A stretch of 64,000 bases of DNA. Origin: Tricholomella constricta (Eukaryota; Basidiomycota; Agaricomycetes; Agaricales; Lyophyllaceae). The DNA lies in NCBI GenBank assembly GCA_013368375.1, contig JAACJP010000010.1:868001-932000 (forward strand), written 5' to 3'. The position numbers and the translations under genes were made by a program. Below the pieces are notes generated by a model. It was not told where the DNA came from. It did no database searches and saw nothing but the letters and a program-made list of their open reading frames with translations. Positions 1-11,082 of the stretch are shown one piece after another (position 1 is the stretch's first letter; every line of letters starts with the position of its first letter).

Positions 1-2
1 AG

Positions 3-419
3 GCACGAATAGCACGATCCACTAATGTCTGTCTATCCAGGACATTTTTAATTGGTGTTATCGTCATCCTCGCCTCCCCACACACGCGCTTCGTTATCGC
101 GTCTCACCTCAGAACATTTGCGTCAAGACTTAGCCTGCCATCTCTGCAGAATCACATCTTCACCTTCGTCTCGAAGCCGTTCCAGTTCCGGGCGGGTGAG
201 AACAGGCTCGTGCGCTGGGCGCAGGAGGACATGTCACTCGGCGTGCTGGACGAGGAGCAACGCGGGGATGTGGATGTCATGGTGAACGGGGGGTCGGCAT
301 TTGGGATTGGGGACGACGACTGGAGCGGGGAAGGCATGGACGAGTATATCCCACTCAAGGCAGGTCTACTAAGAAACAAGCGTGACTATGGCAGTGCGCG
401 CGGCGGGGGATTCTGGTAG
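3..419 (+). CDS. 3' terminal exon of an unrecognised gene (partial)
   Basis: The frame is open from the left edge to a TAG at 417-419. A likely splice acceptor (CTCTGCAG) ends at 149, so the certain coding part is 150-419. From there it reads as an ordinary protein tail with a hydrophobic/aromatic start (HIFTFVSKPFQFRAGENRLV), an acidic middle and a Gly/Arg-rich end (GSARGGGFW). I do not recognise the family. The 5' part lies outside the window, so length, start and function are unknown. Confidence 0.45.
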   Translation, partial: ARIARSTNVCLSRTFLIGVIVILASPHTRFVIASHLRTFASRLSLPSLQNHIFTFVSKPFQFRAGENRLVRWAQEDMSLGVLDEEQRGDVDVMVNGGSAFGIGDDDWSGEGMDEYIPLKAGLLRNKRDYGSARGGGFW

Positions 420-607
420 ATGTTCTTCCTTGAATGGTCTCTTTCGTTTGAATTCTAATATGATGAGTGTACATGTTGCTAATATGTATGGACCTGTATT
501 GCTTCTATGTTTTCTTTAGTCTGTAGATTTTATACTAAATGATACCATGGCCAAATCCTGCAGGCGTACTTTGTAAATAAGAGGCAGTTGTTGGTCCGCA
601 TGATTGT

Positions 608-1636
608 TCAGGAGCTTTGCCATACCAGTTCACCAACTTCATTGCTCTCAGCATCGGGCTTGATGACCTTTAGCATACCGCGCCTTCTGAGGCTCATGTT
701 GTTATGAATCACGTCTGAAAGCGCGGTAAATATGATTGGCAGCGCAGAAGCCAGCGACATGTGGGGGAACGTACCTAAAGCCCCCTGTTCCCCGTAATCG
801 AAGCGCACCAAAAGTTCCAGAAGCTCGGCGCTGATCGCAGTAATGAATTTAGAGATGTCGGGAGCCATGGCCATTGTAACTTCGGAGATCTCTAGCCTAG
901 AAATCGGCGGAATCGGCTGGTGGGCCAGTGTCCAGGGAAAGATGTGCGCCGCCACAGCGGCACCCACTTTAAGATTGCGCAACCGAGGAGGAAGCGAAAT
1001 GTTGCCGTCCGGGGCCGCATTATCATCCCAGCTCACAAGAGGCTCGAGAGACTCTAAAACTTGGAAGGCGCAGAAGAAGCGCATTGCGTTGGCGAAGGTG
1101 GGGACAAACTTCGCGCGCATTATGCTGAGACTCGTAAGTTTGTCCGAGTATGCGGAGATGAGGGCGTCGAGTGTTTCCTCTCGAACATAAGCCCTCGAGT
1201 TACTGCGGATGCTGAGTGACGTCACACATGGGAGCTTGGATACAATCTTCGGGATATCGTTGTCAATCCACGTATACCTATCCTCACTGGTAGGGTATAA
1301 GTCATCAATGTGGAGACTGCGGACCGGGATGGCGATGGTGCACAGTGGGGATTGAAGGAGCGCAAGGAATGAGAGGGAGTTTTTCTCGTCAAGAGTGACC
1401 TTTGAGAAATCAGCGGCCCTGCTGATCCCTACCCAGTCTCTTCGGATAGTAGCACAGGTCCTCAAGGTCTCTTTATCGGACTCTGGGATGTGACTCAAGA
1501 TGAGTTGCTCCAGTTCAGGCAGAAAGTGTGGCCCCATGTCGAAGTTGCTCGAGAGTGACCCCGATGAAGTAGTCGTTGATGCCGTGATTCGGCTCTTGCC
1601 AACCATTTCAGTGTCAGAGATCAAAGACGAAAACAA
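608..1636 (-). CDS. F-box-like protein, single exon
   Basis: A 342-residue uninterrupted frame on the minus strand. After a Ser/Thr-rich start, residues 38-75 (LPELEQLILSHIPESDKETL ... TCATIRRDW) resemble the degenerate F-box of the large Agaricomycete F-box families: a hydrophobic helix, a Pro, then an Arg/Trp pair. The rest is Leu-rich with short repeated patterns such as VRSLHIDDL and VTSLSIRSN, as expected for degenerate leucine-rich repeats. Such proteins usually bind Skp1 and present substrates to an SCF ubiquitin ligase, but many are fast-evolving and of unknown target. The first Met is used; a second Met at residue 11 would also fit. The F-box assignment is by pattern only. Confidence 0.6.
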   Translation of the reverse strand: MFSSLISDTEMVGKSRITASTTTSSGSLSSNFDMGPHFLPELEQLILSHIPESDKETLRTCATIRRDWVGISRAADFSKVTLDEKNSLSFLALLQSPLCTIAIPVRSLHIDDLYPTSEDRYTWIDNDIPKIVSKLPCVTSLSIRSNSRAYVREETLDALISAYSDKLTSLSIMRAKFVPTFANAMRFFCAFQVLESLEPLVSWDDNAAPDGNISLPPRLRNLKVGAAVAAHIFPWTLAHQPIPPISRLEISEVTMAMAPDISKFITAISAELLELLVRFDYGEQGALGTFPHMSLASALPIIFTALSDVIHNNMSLRRRGMLKVIKPDAESNEVGELVWQSS

Positions 1637-2599
1637 GAGAAATTGAGCAAGACGCTGGGTTTGAGGCCTTTTAAACTATTGTAGGCCTAGTATGACCGAC
1701 AACAGGCGCAAACATGATCAGATTCAGTGGAACGCCGTGAAATCAACGTGGATAACACACCTATTATCTATACGCGGTTATTCTTCTGGTAGTTGTACTT
1801 GGGCCATGTTCCTGTACTTCTCTTATACTTCTTCATTATGCGAAGAAGATAACCGCCTGGACTGGCCACACTGTCACATCAACTCGCAAATGATCACAGC
1901 CTTCAAATTCAGTCCAGCTGCGTGACAATTTCACTGCTTGATTGAAGGGTAACAACACCCAGTCCATCCTCTTCCAGGCTCGGATGGGAACATACGATAT
2001 CTGAAACAGAGGGGAGGTCAGAACATATATGATTGACGATGTGATAACTCTTCGCAACAGGCTTGATGCAATTCACTCGCCCAGAAGCGAGAGATGTATG
2101 AGATGAGCGCTGTTGTGAAAGATGACCCCAAAAATCACCAGAGTCTGAGCTTCTGTGACACCAAAGATAGTCAGAGTAGAAGTGGGAGATCAGCGGGCGA
2201 GTGCGAGACCCATAGCAGCATAACTTGATCTTGAAGCTGGCCAGGCGGAGAGGGAGCGTCTACTCCCACTGCATGTGACATTACGAGAAATAGACAAACT
2301 TCAACGCGCGAAACGCACACGACACTTGCATCCCGGCGCCAAAGATGCGGAATCTGAAACCTGTTTCTAGGTTTGTCAGGGTTCCGCGAAAGCGGGGAGT
2401 AAAGTATCCAGCGTTTCTTTCCAGAGTGTATAGTTGACGAAGGTGTGCTGACAATCGGAGGAGTAAAATTTGAAACATCGATGCTCCGGGATATCACCAT
2501 CACCAATGGTCTCCAATTGACTCTTGAATAGAATGTGCTGGGGGGGAGGTCAAAGTATCAATATTTTTCATAATTGGAAGATTCTTTAAACGGCGCAGT
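1637..2599. other. Intergenic, no gene supported
   Basis: Only short open frames on both strands with no domain, splice pattern or codon signal that I can support. It probably holds the promoter of the F-box-like gene (minus strand, starting at 1636). Confidence 0.5.
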
Positions 2600-2610
2600 T
2601 CGAGATGAAG

Positions 2611-3291
2611 GAGGTACTACAACTTTAGTAATATTTAGCTAGTTAGCTACTCGCTGAATCACTATTTTGTTGCGAGTCACTATTTTGATGTCTCGAGTCA
2701 CTATTTTGATGTCTCGAATCACTATTTTGGAAGAAAGAGATATATTACTTTTTTTATCGAGTCAGTATTGATTGTGCATTCTATGGGCCGTCAACGCGTC
2801 ATTGCTCGTATTTCCGGGAGGTGTCGGGCAACAGTGGTAAGCAGGTAATAAACTTGTATGGTTGTGGCTGGCATTATCTTCTGAAGACTCCACTGAAGGA
2901 AGTGAATGTCTGTACACAAATGACAGATGTACTACTAGAGTTCAGACATTGGAGGAGGAGGAGGACTATATTATACTGGCTCCCCAATTGGAACAACCAG
3001 TTAACTTTGGTGTATTTCCTCACGGCATTCTCTATATTACAATCCAAGATCACCATCATATGTGCACGCTGATGAGGCTACACCCTGGTACGTAGGCAAA
3101 TGGGAAGAGATTTATTTCCTTCCCGGCGCGTACCCATCACGCAAAGTATAGTGATTCATTATTGGTGCCAATATCAGAGGGAAAACTTGCCATCAAAATA
3201 GTCATTCACAGAGTAATTTACTGACTAATCACCATCAAAATAGTTATTCAGCGAGTAACTCACTAGCTACTCTTACTAAAGTACGTAGTAC
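2611..3291. mobile_element. TIR DNA element (MITE-like), about 681 bp
   Basis: The left end (from about 2614) reads GTACTACAACTTTAGTAA and continues to about 2672. The reverse complement of the right end (from 3291 inward) starts GAGTACTACGTACTTTAG and continues through the same motif order, including ACTCGCTGAAT and ACTATTTTGATG. Terminal inverted repeats of roughly 55-60 bp are therefore visible, with a sub-repeat (GARTCACTATTTTGATGTCTC-like) iterated three times at the left. The direct repeat TCGAGATGAAG lies at 2600-2610 and at 3292-3302, consistent with a 9-11 bp target-site duplication, as made by Mutator-like transposases. No transposase frame is present, so it is non-autonomous. Confidence 0.7.
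2641..2740. repeat. Short tandem iterations inside the left TIR
   Basis: Three to four imperfect copies of a roughly 22-bp unit built on TCGARTCACTATTTTGATG. They extend the left inverted repeat of the 2611-3291 element. A related single or double copy sits in inverse orientation at 3190-3245. Confidence 0.6.
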
Positions 3292-3302
3292 TCGAGATGA
3301 AG

Positions 3303-3734
3303 CAAGTCCAAGTTCAAGCAAATTTAAAGTGATTGATCATGAACAAAAGTACTTTCAAGTTTGTTCCCACGTGTCGGCTGTGCTCTGTTCTGCTCTGTTA
3401 GATCTCTTGACATCCGTCACGGTTGCTGTGCAAATTCCAGTTGCCTCCGTATTTATTTTTGAATCATCTTGGATGGTCTTGTCCCTCAACGACTGGATCC
3501 TGCTAGCTCAACTTATCATGCCTACTTTTTTCTAAATGTCCATTGGTGTCTAGCTACTCTTGCTGAATCGACTCTCCCTGCAAACTATGAGCCGTCTGGC
3601 AGAAGCAGGCCACAACCTTGAGGCCTTGAGACTTGTCAACAAATGAAGGCCTCCCCCTTCACAGCTATTCCACACGTGTTCAATTTTCAAAGCATTAATA
3701 TTCCCTGTCAGCGGGCTGATGAGTCTCAGCCCCT
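3303..3734. other. Intergenic, no gene supported
   Basis: No supported coding sequence. It probably carries the promoter of the membrane-protein gene starting at 3735. Confidence 0.4.
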
Positions 3735-4757
3735 ATGTCTTCCTCCGTGTTCATACCCATGATACTGGTAACTGCCCGGGTTCCAGATGTGAAAGCCGCA
3801 GGCCTTGACCTGGCGCCGGTAGACACCGCAACCTTGTCACTGTATGTTGCTCTCGCAGTGTACTCACTCTTCCAAGCCTACAGAGCCTTCTCAATATTGC
3901 GAAGGCCTCGGCCAAGAGCTAGCAGGAATGACCTGCCAATATTGCCCGAAAGTGCGCCATACGCAAAAATCTTCCTCGCCGCCATCATTCTCACCATTTG
4001 CTAGGTCCTCCTTACCATTTGGATCCCGAAGGATCTGTCGAAGCACAGTTTCGAGGCTCACTACCACAGCATATTCTACGCCATGATGGCAACAGACCAG
4101 CTATCAGACGTTTTCGTGGCCTCCGCATTCCTTCACTTCATCAATTTCCGTCGGGATTCCCTGGGTAGAGCCTACGGCGACGAAAAACCCCTCTCCAGTT
4201 ATTCGATTTCATCCGCGAAGAAGAAAAGGATTTTAGACACGGTTTTGTTGTCCTCCATGACCTTGGTCATCAAGGCCAACTTCATCGTGGGTGCTGTATT
4301 GACCCGCACCCTTCCCAACCCCGACCCAGCCTACGTGGCATACGCCAATCTATACCATGCCTACATCGCGTTTTATATCGCTGCCACGATGAACGTCACA
4401 CTGTCAGCTTTGTTTCTGTGGAACAGTCTCACGAAAACGGTCGCCTCCCCAGAAAAGGTAATGTCATCAATGCACCATCTGGAATAAACACTCATGAATG
4501 ACATTGAACTCCAGATAACCCGAGTTGTTCTGAAGCATATCTGCCCCCTGCTCATCGTGCGCGTCCTATTCAAGTTGTCCGTGGACATCATTACATCTCT
4601 CCCGACAACGTTCGACATCGATTTTGACGTGCTCGGGCTTGTAGAGGCTATAGTCGAAAGCGTGACGTATACAGCTGTCCTCAACATGTCGTCGAGTCTT
4701 GTCAGACCCACAGGAGAGGGGAACAAGGGCGAGAAATTGGTTGGAGATGAAGATTAG
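3735..4757 (+). pseudogene. Multi-pass membrane protein with an in-frame stop
   Basis: Exons 3735-4457 and 4515-4757, with an intron of 57 nt (GTAATG...CCAG). Read in one frame this gives about 321 residues with six or seven hydrophobic helices, an overall shape like the orphan seven-helix proteins common in Agaricomycetes. A TAG at 4002-4004 interrupts the frame inside a helix (FLAAIILTIC, stop, VLLTIWIPK). Frame and hydrophobicity continue unchanged beyond it, and removing it by splicing (possible donor near 3952) would shift the frame and destroy the next helix. I therefore read it as a single nonsense change or a sequencing error rather than an intron. The function is not recognised. Confidence 0.55.
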
Positions 4758-6488
4758 CGTTCTTGCGACTTGTTCAGAACGCGAAGGTAACAAAATGGTG
4801 CAGATACATAGATCATCGAAAAGGCATGTTATTTGATGGTACGCTGCTCGAGTTCTCCTGTCGACAATTCACCGAACAACAGCGTCGCTTTTTACCTTGC
4901 TTGCAGAATATGCAGGCTTATCAACTTGTGAGAATTGCTCCATCTTTTCTGTGTACCGAACAGTGGGTTGCAGATCACTGTTCGCATCCTCTAGGCTGGA
5001 AGAGATCGATATTGGATCAAATCTTCGAAGCTGAACACATTTCCTGCTACTTACAGGACCCCATTTCCAAAACTGTGCCAGATCAAATTGTTCTTAAGCA
5101 GGGCGCATACCAGTGCGACTGCCGGTTCGCCTTCTCGGTGCTCATGGATAAACGGGATGACTATTATACAGCTAGAAGGAGAGCGATATGGCATATGTAT
5201 TATCATACTTTGTCTTTCAGCATCGGATACACGGTTAATTACAGAATGCTCGATCATCGAGATGCTGGCGACGTCCCGATATCAAGGAAGGGATGTTGTT
5301 CATGGGCTATTTAGCATTTGCACTCGCCGGGCTTGCAGGCACAGCTAGTACGAGGAAGCAGTACAATGAGTGGAAGAAAATTATCGCTGGTTTGTGGTAA
5401 CGAACTTGCCACAAGTGCAGTTTGCGTTGCCGCAGCTGGGCTGGTCAGAGGTAGTGGTCTGAGTCGTCTGAAAAGAACCATCAACAGACTGAAAAAAGCG
5501 CTACAAAATTGAAGAACTCACGTTGGACATAGTATCGCAAAGGGTTCAGTGGTTGTTCGAGTCAAAAGTGGGTTGCAGTAGTTGATTCAGCCCCGCCGCC
5601 ACCCCGGCCTATTTGTAGGTTCCATCGAGGTTTACCGTTGTTTGCGGCCAGGATCATCCAGTAAAACGCTCACCGTATCCAGAAAATGCCTCACATAGAG
5701 TCGATCGCTCCAAAGCCTCCTTATTACTCAGCGAACGCTCCGACCGATCAGCTTCACATGGAGGAGGAGGAGGAGGAGTATATTATACTGACAAGGTCCC
5801 TGAACAGGAACAGCCAGTTCACTGTGGGCCTACTTAAGTAATACATTATTTATCTACATTGTTAAGTACTATATCACTTATTTCGGCTTCCACAGTACAC
5901 ACATACTTACGGAGGGGGGCGGAGATCATTCTTTTTTGAGAGGTAAGTCTCAAAAGTGTGAGGTGTTTCATGAATGAATAGAGGAGAGCGAGGCCTGGAG
6001 CCGCGGGGCAATCGGAACATGTGCGAAGCCGTTCTCGACAGTATAAGCTTAGAAAGACGGTTGAATTAACCATCTCTATCATGTTCCGTGATAGGCTACC
6101 ATTCAAAGGCACCTCGAACAAATAGAAGAGTCCAGCTTAGAATGTGAATGGACGCGCATGTCGACAATTCTTTGCGTCACAACTGTGGCGCAAACATAGA
6201 GGGTCCAGCCATATGTCGCCGTCAGTCCTTTGATCAAGTTTTTTTTTGGCAGTGCAGGATAGAAATCCCGTGACGCTGCATGCAGTGGAGTGGAGACGGG
6301 TCTCATAAAATGGCAGAACCCAACAGACCGACGAAATAGACATACCCTTCATCAACCAAGGACTGATATTTGAGCCGAATTCGGAGCGACTATCGTCGCG
6401 TAGCACGTAATAACCTCGCGTCTGCAGATCTGGCAGAGTGCCGATGTTAATATAAATCCATAAATCTCAAAGTAGCCTCCATAGTCTT
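4758..6488. other. Intergenic with element relic and small frames
   Basis: No confident gene. A 35-codon frame at 5293-5400 (MLFMGYLAFALAGLAGT...) has one hydrophobic segment and a basic tail; it could be a micro-exon or chance. At 5761-5845 a GAGGAG-rich stretch followed by TATATTATACTG and AACAGCCAGTT matches the interior of the TIR element at 2953-3022, so this is probably a decayed relative. 6000-6430 shows nothing I can support. Confidence 0.35.
5761..5845. repeat. Relic related to the 2.6-3.3 kb TIR element
   Basis: The order (GAG)n, GTATATTATACTG, a short variable block, GGAACAGCCAGTT, then GTGGGCCTACTT parallels 2953-3022: (GGA)n, CTATATTATACTG, variable block, GGAACAACCAGTT, then TTGGTGTATTT. 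No inverted repeats are visible around it. Confidence 0.4.
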
Positions 6489-9400
6489 TTATGTATCCCC
6501 ATTCACAAGATCCTTCAAAATTGGTCGGCCTTTAAGGAGTCCGGTCTCCACGACAGGCATTTTAACCTTCTTGAGGGGCCGTCCCGTTCCCATATTCTCC
6601 TGGCCAGCCGTACACCCATTCATATCCTCGGCAACCCGTTTACTAGATGGCGTGTTAGGAGGGCTAAGCAGCATCGAGTGTAGCAGATGGGCATTGAAAG
6701 GCAATCGTAGGATCCAGCCGCAGCTATCCATCAAGCTGAAGAATTCGGCGAGTAGCGCTGCTTCCTGCAAAGTTTTTCTGGACCCAAGGATGATCAGCTT
6801 CGACCGCGCGCGCGTAAAGGACACGTTCATCCTTCGCCAATCCTTGACCAAATCGCCGACCTGTATTTGAAAGAGCCATTCAGTCGAGGCCCGAATGCAC
6901 GACTACTGAAGATACGAACATTCCTTGACTCATTAGACCGGACCATGGAGATGATAATACAGTCCTTGTCCCGGCCTTGGCTTCGATCTGCAGTGAGGAT
7001 TTCGATGTCCTTGCGGCTTTGAAGGAGATGAGTTAGGAGCTTGACCTGCTGCCTGTACAGGGTGATGACGCCGATTTGGTCCTCGCGCACCCCACTCCGC
7101 AACAGAGTATCAGCTAACTGGCGAACGAGCTCTGCTTCGATCTTGTTCTCCACCAGGTCGCCCACCCGAGAGTCATGCGCTGGGAGACCATCTGTGTCTA
7201 CGAAGACGGCTTTACAACTATTCAAAAAGGGGTGGTTGGTGCCTGAGCATGCGGTATAAACGTCATGACCATACCTTTCAGACATGAGAGCCTCTATCCA
7301 GCATCTATCAGGATGGCAAGGCGATGATCCCGCATGAAGGCACTTCAGAAACGTACGATCCGGCAAGACCAGGCTCTGGCGCGCGATGGCCTCCGAGCCA
7401 CGCCGAAGACGATCCCCATAGATGAGCTTGTTCGACAGGAGCATGATGTCATCATTCATGCGGTATTGGTATACAAGATCAACGACAGCATGCGGGTGAG
7501 CATCTGAAAGCCGACGGAAGAGCGACACATCCAATCCGCCTTTGCGTGCAGCCCGATTCCGAACCTAATGACCGAGGTCAGAGTAGACATGAGAGGTGCA
7601 GAATAGAACGGACCAAGGGAGGAAGTTGGAAGTGATCTCCGACGAGGACAAAGGTATCTGCGTAGCGAAGTGGTCCAAGGCAAGTCGGTAAGGTGATCTG
7701 GGACGCTTCATCGACGATGCAATAATCGAACTTCCGGCGACTGAACAGCCCACTTCAATTGATGTCAGGTATGTCCGACTTATTAATGGAGACGATGGCT
7801 TACTGGTCTACTGATAAACATGTAGTTGCCACTACCGGTGGAGTCATTAATTGGTGTTCGAGCTGCTCAATCGTTGTTGGTGTCCTCCGATCTGCAAGCG
7901 TGAATTTGTGCACGTCCGGATGAATCTGTGGCCCAACAAGGAGTGAATAACAAGCTGGCATCCGCAGAAAGCGATACAAACCTTGTCGATATTTCCGAGT
8001 CGCAGAATCCCGAACTCTGCGTCTATTAGTTTCGCCAGGATGGTATCGACCGCAGAATGAGTGTGGGAAGTCAACAAGATCGTTTTCCCCATCGCCACCA
8101 GCGTCCTGATGATTGCAGCAATTACCGTCGTCTTCCCTGTACCAGGCATGCCGAGGATCAAAGCGTAGTCACGGGCAGTCAAAACCTTCCTCATCGCTTG
8201 CGCCTGATTGGCATTCAGATGGGCAGAGTGCGACAGCAGAGCAGGCGTGAGGTTCGGAGGGTGCTCGTCGAAAACGGGTGATTTCAGATCGACGACCATC
8301 TCGAGCCGCCGTGTGTCACCGTCGGCGTAGAACAGCTGGGCAAGGTTGTCCCGAATCCTGCCCATACCACCGAAGAGCTCGTCCTTGTCGATGCGGAAGA
8401 CAATTGGGGAGTCGGGAGGTACCGACTTAGACAAACGCGTGGAAATGGTGTCAAGGCATAATCTATGATCGACGCCAACCACAACTTCTGTTGGAGTGAG
8501 GTCAACAATAAAGCCCCGAGCGAGAGCCAACAAGTTCGGCTCAATTGAGATGGTGATCGCGTCTCCCAAATTGATGTGGCCATTCAACAGACTTGCCGTC
8601 GCTCCTACAACACATTGTCGGATGAATCGATAGGTGAAGCGGTGTATTTTGCTATCTGCTGCTGAACCTGTCGATTTGACTGGGGCAGGAAACGAGCGGT
8701 CAAGGATCATGGAGCTGAAACAGCGTCCCTTGACCTCGCGCTCGGCTGCGCCCATAGTCCAGAGCTCTTTCTTGAACCGTACAAGGTCTTGTTCTTCGAG
8801 AGAAATGAGGGCCTCCCATTGCTTGAAGAACGAGGAGCGAGAAGGCGTAAGGTGAGAGGTCTTGAGATCGTAGATATCTGAAATCGCAGAAGTCGTGTCT
8901 TCCACGTTCTCTACCGCCTGGTTTGTACGTCAGAGACATCGTTATCTAAGAAATGAACACGGTACCTTGCGATAGAGCATGCAGGTATCGAGCGCATAGC
9001 ATCTCTTGCATATTCGCTCGTCGTCAATAGTTGCGGGAAGGAACGGCTCGGAGACTATATTATCTGCGTTCTCGTCTCCGCTTTTATCGTTCCTCCGCAT
9101 CATATAGCCTGCCATCTCATTTCTGGCAACGATGAGACCTCGGATTTCGTTCCGGCCAGCCGGCACCCTCACAACCTCTTCGCTCTGAGTATAATACAAG
9201 AGACCTGCAGGAATATCGACGCCATAGCGCTCTGCCGCAAGGAGGGTGTACAGCATGGTTTGTGCACGGTGCTCCATGCCTGCGACAGCGCGACCTGTCT
9301 TGATTTCAAGAGGTTTAGGCCCTCCGGAGATGATAGGTTGGGAGAACGGAGGGTTTGGATCGGAAATGATGGCATTGACAGTGGCATCCAGCTTGCCTTT

Positions 9401-10605
9401 GATGCCGTAGGTGGGGGACCAGATGTCTTCTTCGATATCGAGCAATTCTGAGACCGCAAGCAGGGAATCGCCCTGATTATATGTCGCACGTGTATTGGAG
9501 AGGATGGCGCCGGGCTGTATTCACGTTCTTCAAAACCAAGTCTAAGTCTGTTGAGATCTGACTTACCTTGGGAGTGTCGGAGATGTACCGTTCTGAAAAT
9601 GCAACAAGGCCTTTTGCCCTGGCGGTGACCTCGCGTTTTGCTTGCTCAATCGTCACGTCTATCTTAATGAGCTCGTTAAGACCTTTGACGATTACCTCGT
9701 CGATCTTTTGGTGTATCCAGGCAGTTTCCCAGCGGTTTTCGCTTAGGCACGTCTGCATGACCTCATGGAGCATGTTACCCCAGACAAGCGCGGGTGTGGT
9801 ATCGCTAGTTGAACGAACAAGGTTGGAAAGTATGGGTTTGCGTCTGCACTGAGGGGCGTTGGAGAGGGCGGTCGCGGTGAGGAGTAGATCTGGGTGATGG
9901 ATAAGGAGATTAGACTTCGAAGTTATAGTTATGGACCAAGTGATAGACGAGGTCGAAGGTGTAACAAGGTCGAAGGTTCCCAAAACGTTGATGGTGTCGC
10001 CTACTCGAATATCCGTGGCAGTCCAGTCATCCCGAAGAATTACCATGCGACGTTCCCCCCGGGGATCAAGTTTTACGATTAGATTCTATCGAAATCCTTT
10101 AGTTGATACATACTGAATCGTGACCAAGAATGTACCTTTTGGAAAGGCTCATTGTACTCGGACTGAGTCACCGATTCAACAGTACATCGTGTACATGTCT
10201 CCGGAGTATAGGACAGTGGTTGAGGGATGTTCATCTTGGACTGATCCACTTTAGCACAGTTCCTGCTTCAAACGCCGACTTACGACTTATCCTTACCTTT
10301 TTCTTGACCGGCGACTGCTTTGGGGTGAGAATATTGGGAGACATGTCATCCCAGTCCCAGTCTTCAGCGCCTTCCAGCAGTGCAGTCATATCAACCTCGC
10401 CTGCAGAGAATACCTTCGACGGAGAAGGAGCCGGTGGCTTTGCGGCCTGTTTATGTCGCCTGGGAGTGACGGCCTGGCTGGCAAGCGGTTTCTTTGGAGA
10501 AGGGTCTGGAGTAGGTGTCGCCTTCCAGAATGAATCGTCCAAGCCATGTAGTAGATCGGCCATGAACGCCGCCTCGGTGTCTGCAGAGTGTTTGACCGGT
10601 GGCAT
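6489..10605 (-). CDS. DNA2: DNA2 nuclease/helicase, nine exons
   Basis: Exons 10605-10297, 10240-10136, 10085-9567, 9514-8966, 8917-7982, 7925-7804, 7752-7614, 7564-6920 and 6860-6489; all phases close, giving 1231 residues, normal for DNA2. It processes Okazaki-fragment flaps and resected ends. The RecB-like nuclease shows GNMLHEV (~residue 234), IKGKLDATV and PLEIKTGR. Four iron-sulphur cysteines are visible: QCRRKPIL, then [10 protein letters not shown]. The superfamily 1B helicase has Walker [10 protein letters not shown] (~750), [36 protein letters not shown] and [12 protein letters not shown]. The basic, Pro-rich N-terminus is poorly conserved, as in the family. The start ATG at 10605 was chosen because an upstream Met in the same frame would add only weakly coding residues. 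Three ACGCGT boxes lie upstream. Confidence 0.95.
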
Positions 10606-10717
10606 CTTCGTCGATATCTGTGACTGTTTGCCTGCCCGACTCAGCTTTCGAAAAATTCTCGTCGACTGAATCATGAGACATACCTCCGCGCTCGTCAATC
10701 AATTTCGCAGCCCAGCA

Positions 10718-10838
10718 ACGCGTCGATATTGCAAGGTCGCCTCTGCTCCGACTCGTGGCCGTTTGTGTCAACGGTGCAGAGGCAGGTCACGCTGGTGCAG
10801 CGACGCGTAAATCACGTGCCACGCGACTTACGACGCGT
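10718..10838. promoter_or_regulatory. Cluster of MluI cell-cycle boxes upstream of DNA2
   Basis: ACGCGT occurs at 10718-10723, 10803-10808 and 10833-10838, 113-233 bp upstream of the DNA2 start codon. ACGCGA variants sit at 10821 and 10853, and an E-box CACGTG at 10813-10818. ACGCGT is the known binding site of the MBF (Mbp1/Swi6) G1/S activator, whose targets include DNA-replication genes. Regulation here is inferred from motif and neighbour. Confidence 0.6.
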
Positions 10839-11082
10839 TCGATCACTGTTTCGACGCGATAGCTTAGACGCCTTCAGGATGCGTGCAAGAAGGAAACCAA
10901 TTATCTATTTCGCGGTGCCAATGAGCATTCCACTTCCAACTTTTTTTAAAAAAGCAGGGTTTTTCCGGTCGTGAAGTCGTTATAAGAGTACTAGAAATAC
11001 ATTTGGTATCTTTTGAGTCCAGATCTAAGTCCTTTATAGATTCCTTTAATGGGTATTCCGGCGTGAGGTTTCGTAAATATCG

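Noticed and set aside
3952..4004. Intron that would remove the TAG in the membrane-protein gene
   Set aside because: The 53-nt segment has a weak donor and its removal shifts the frame out of the hydrophobic reading.
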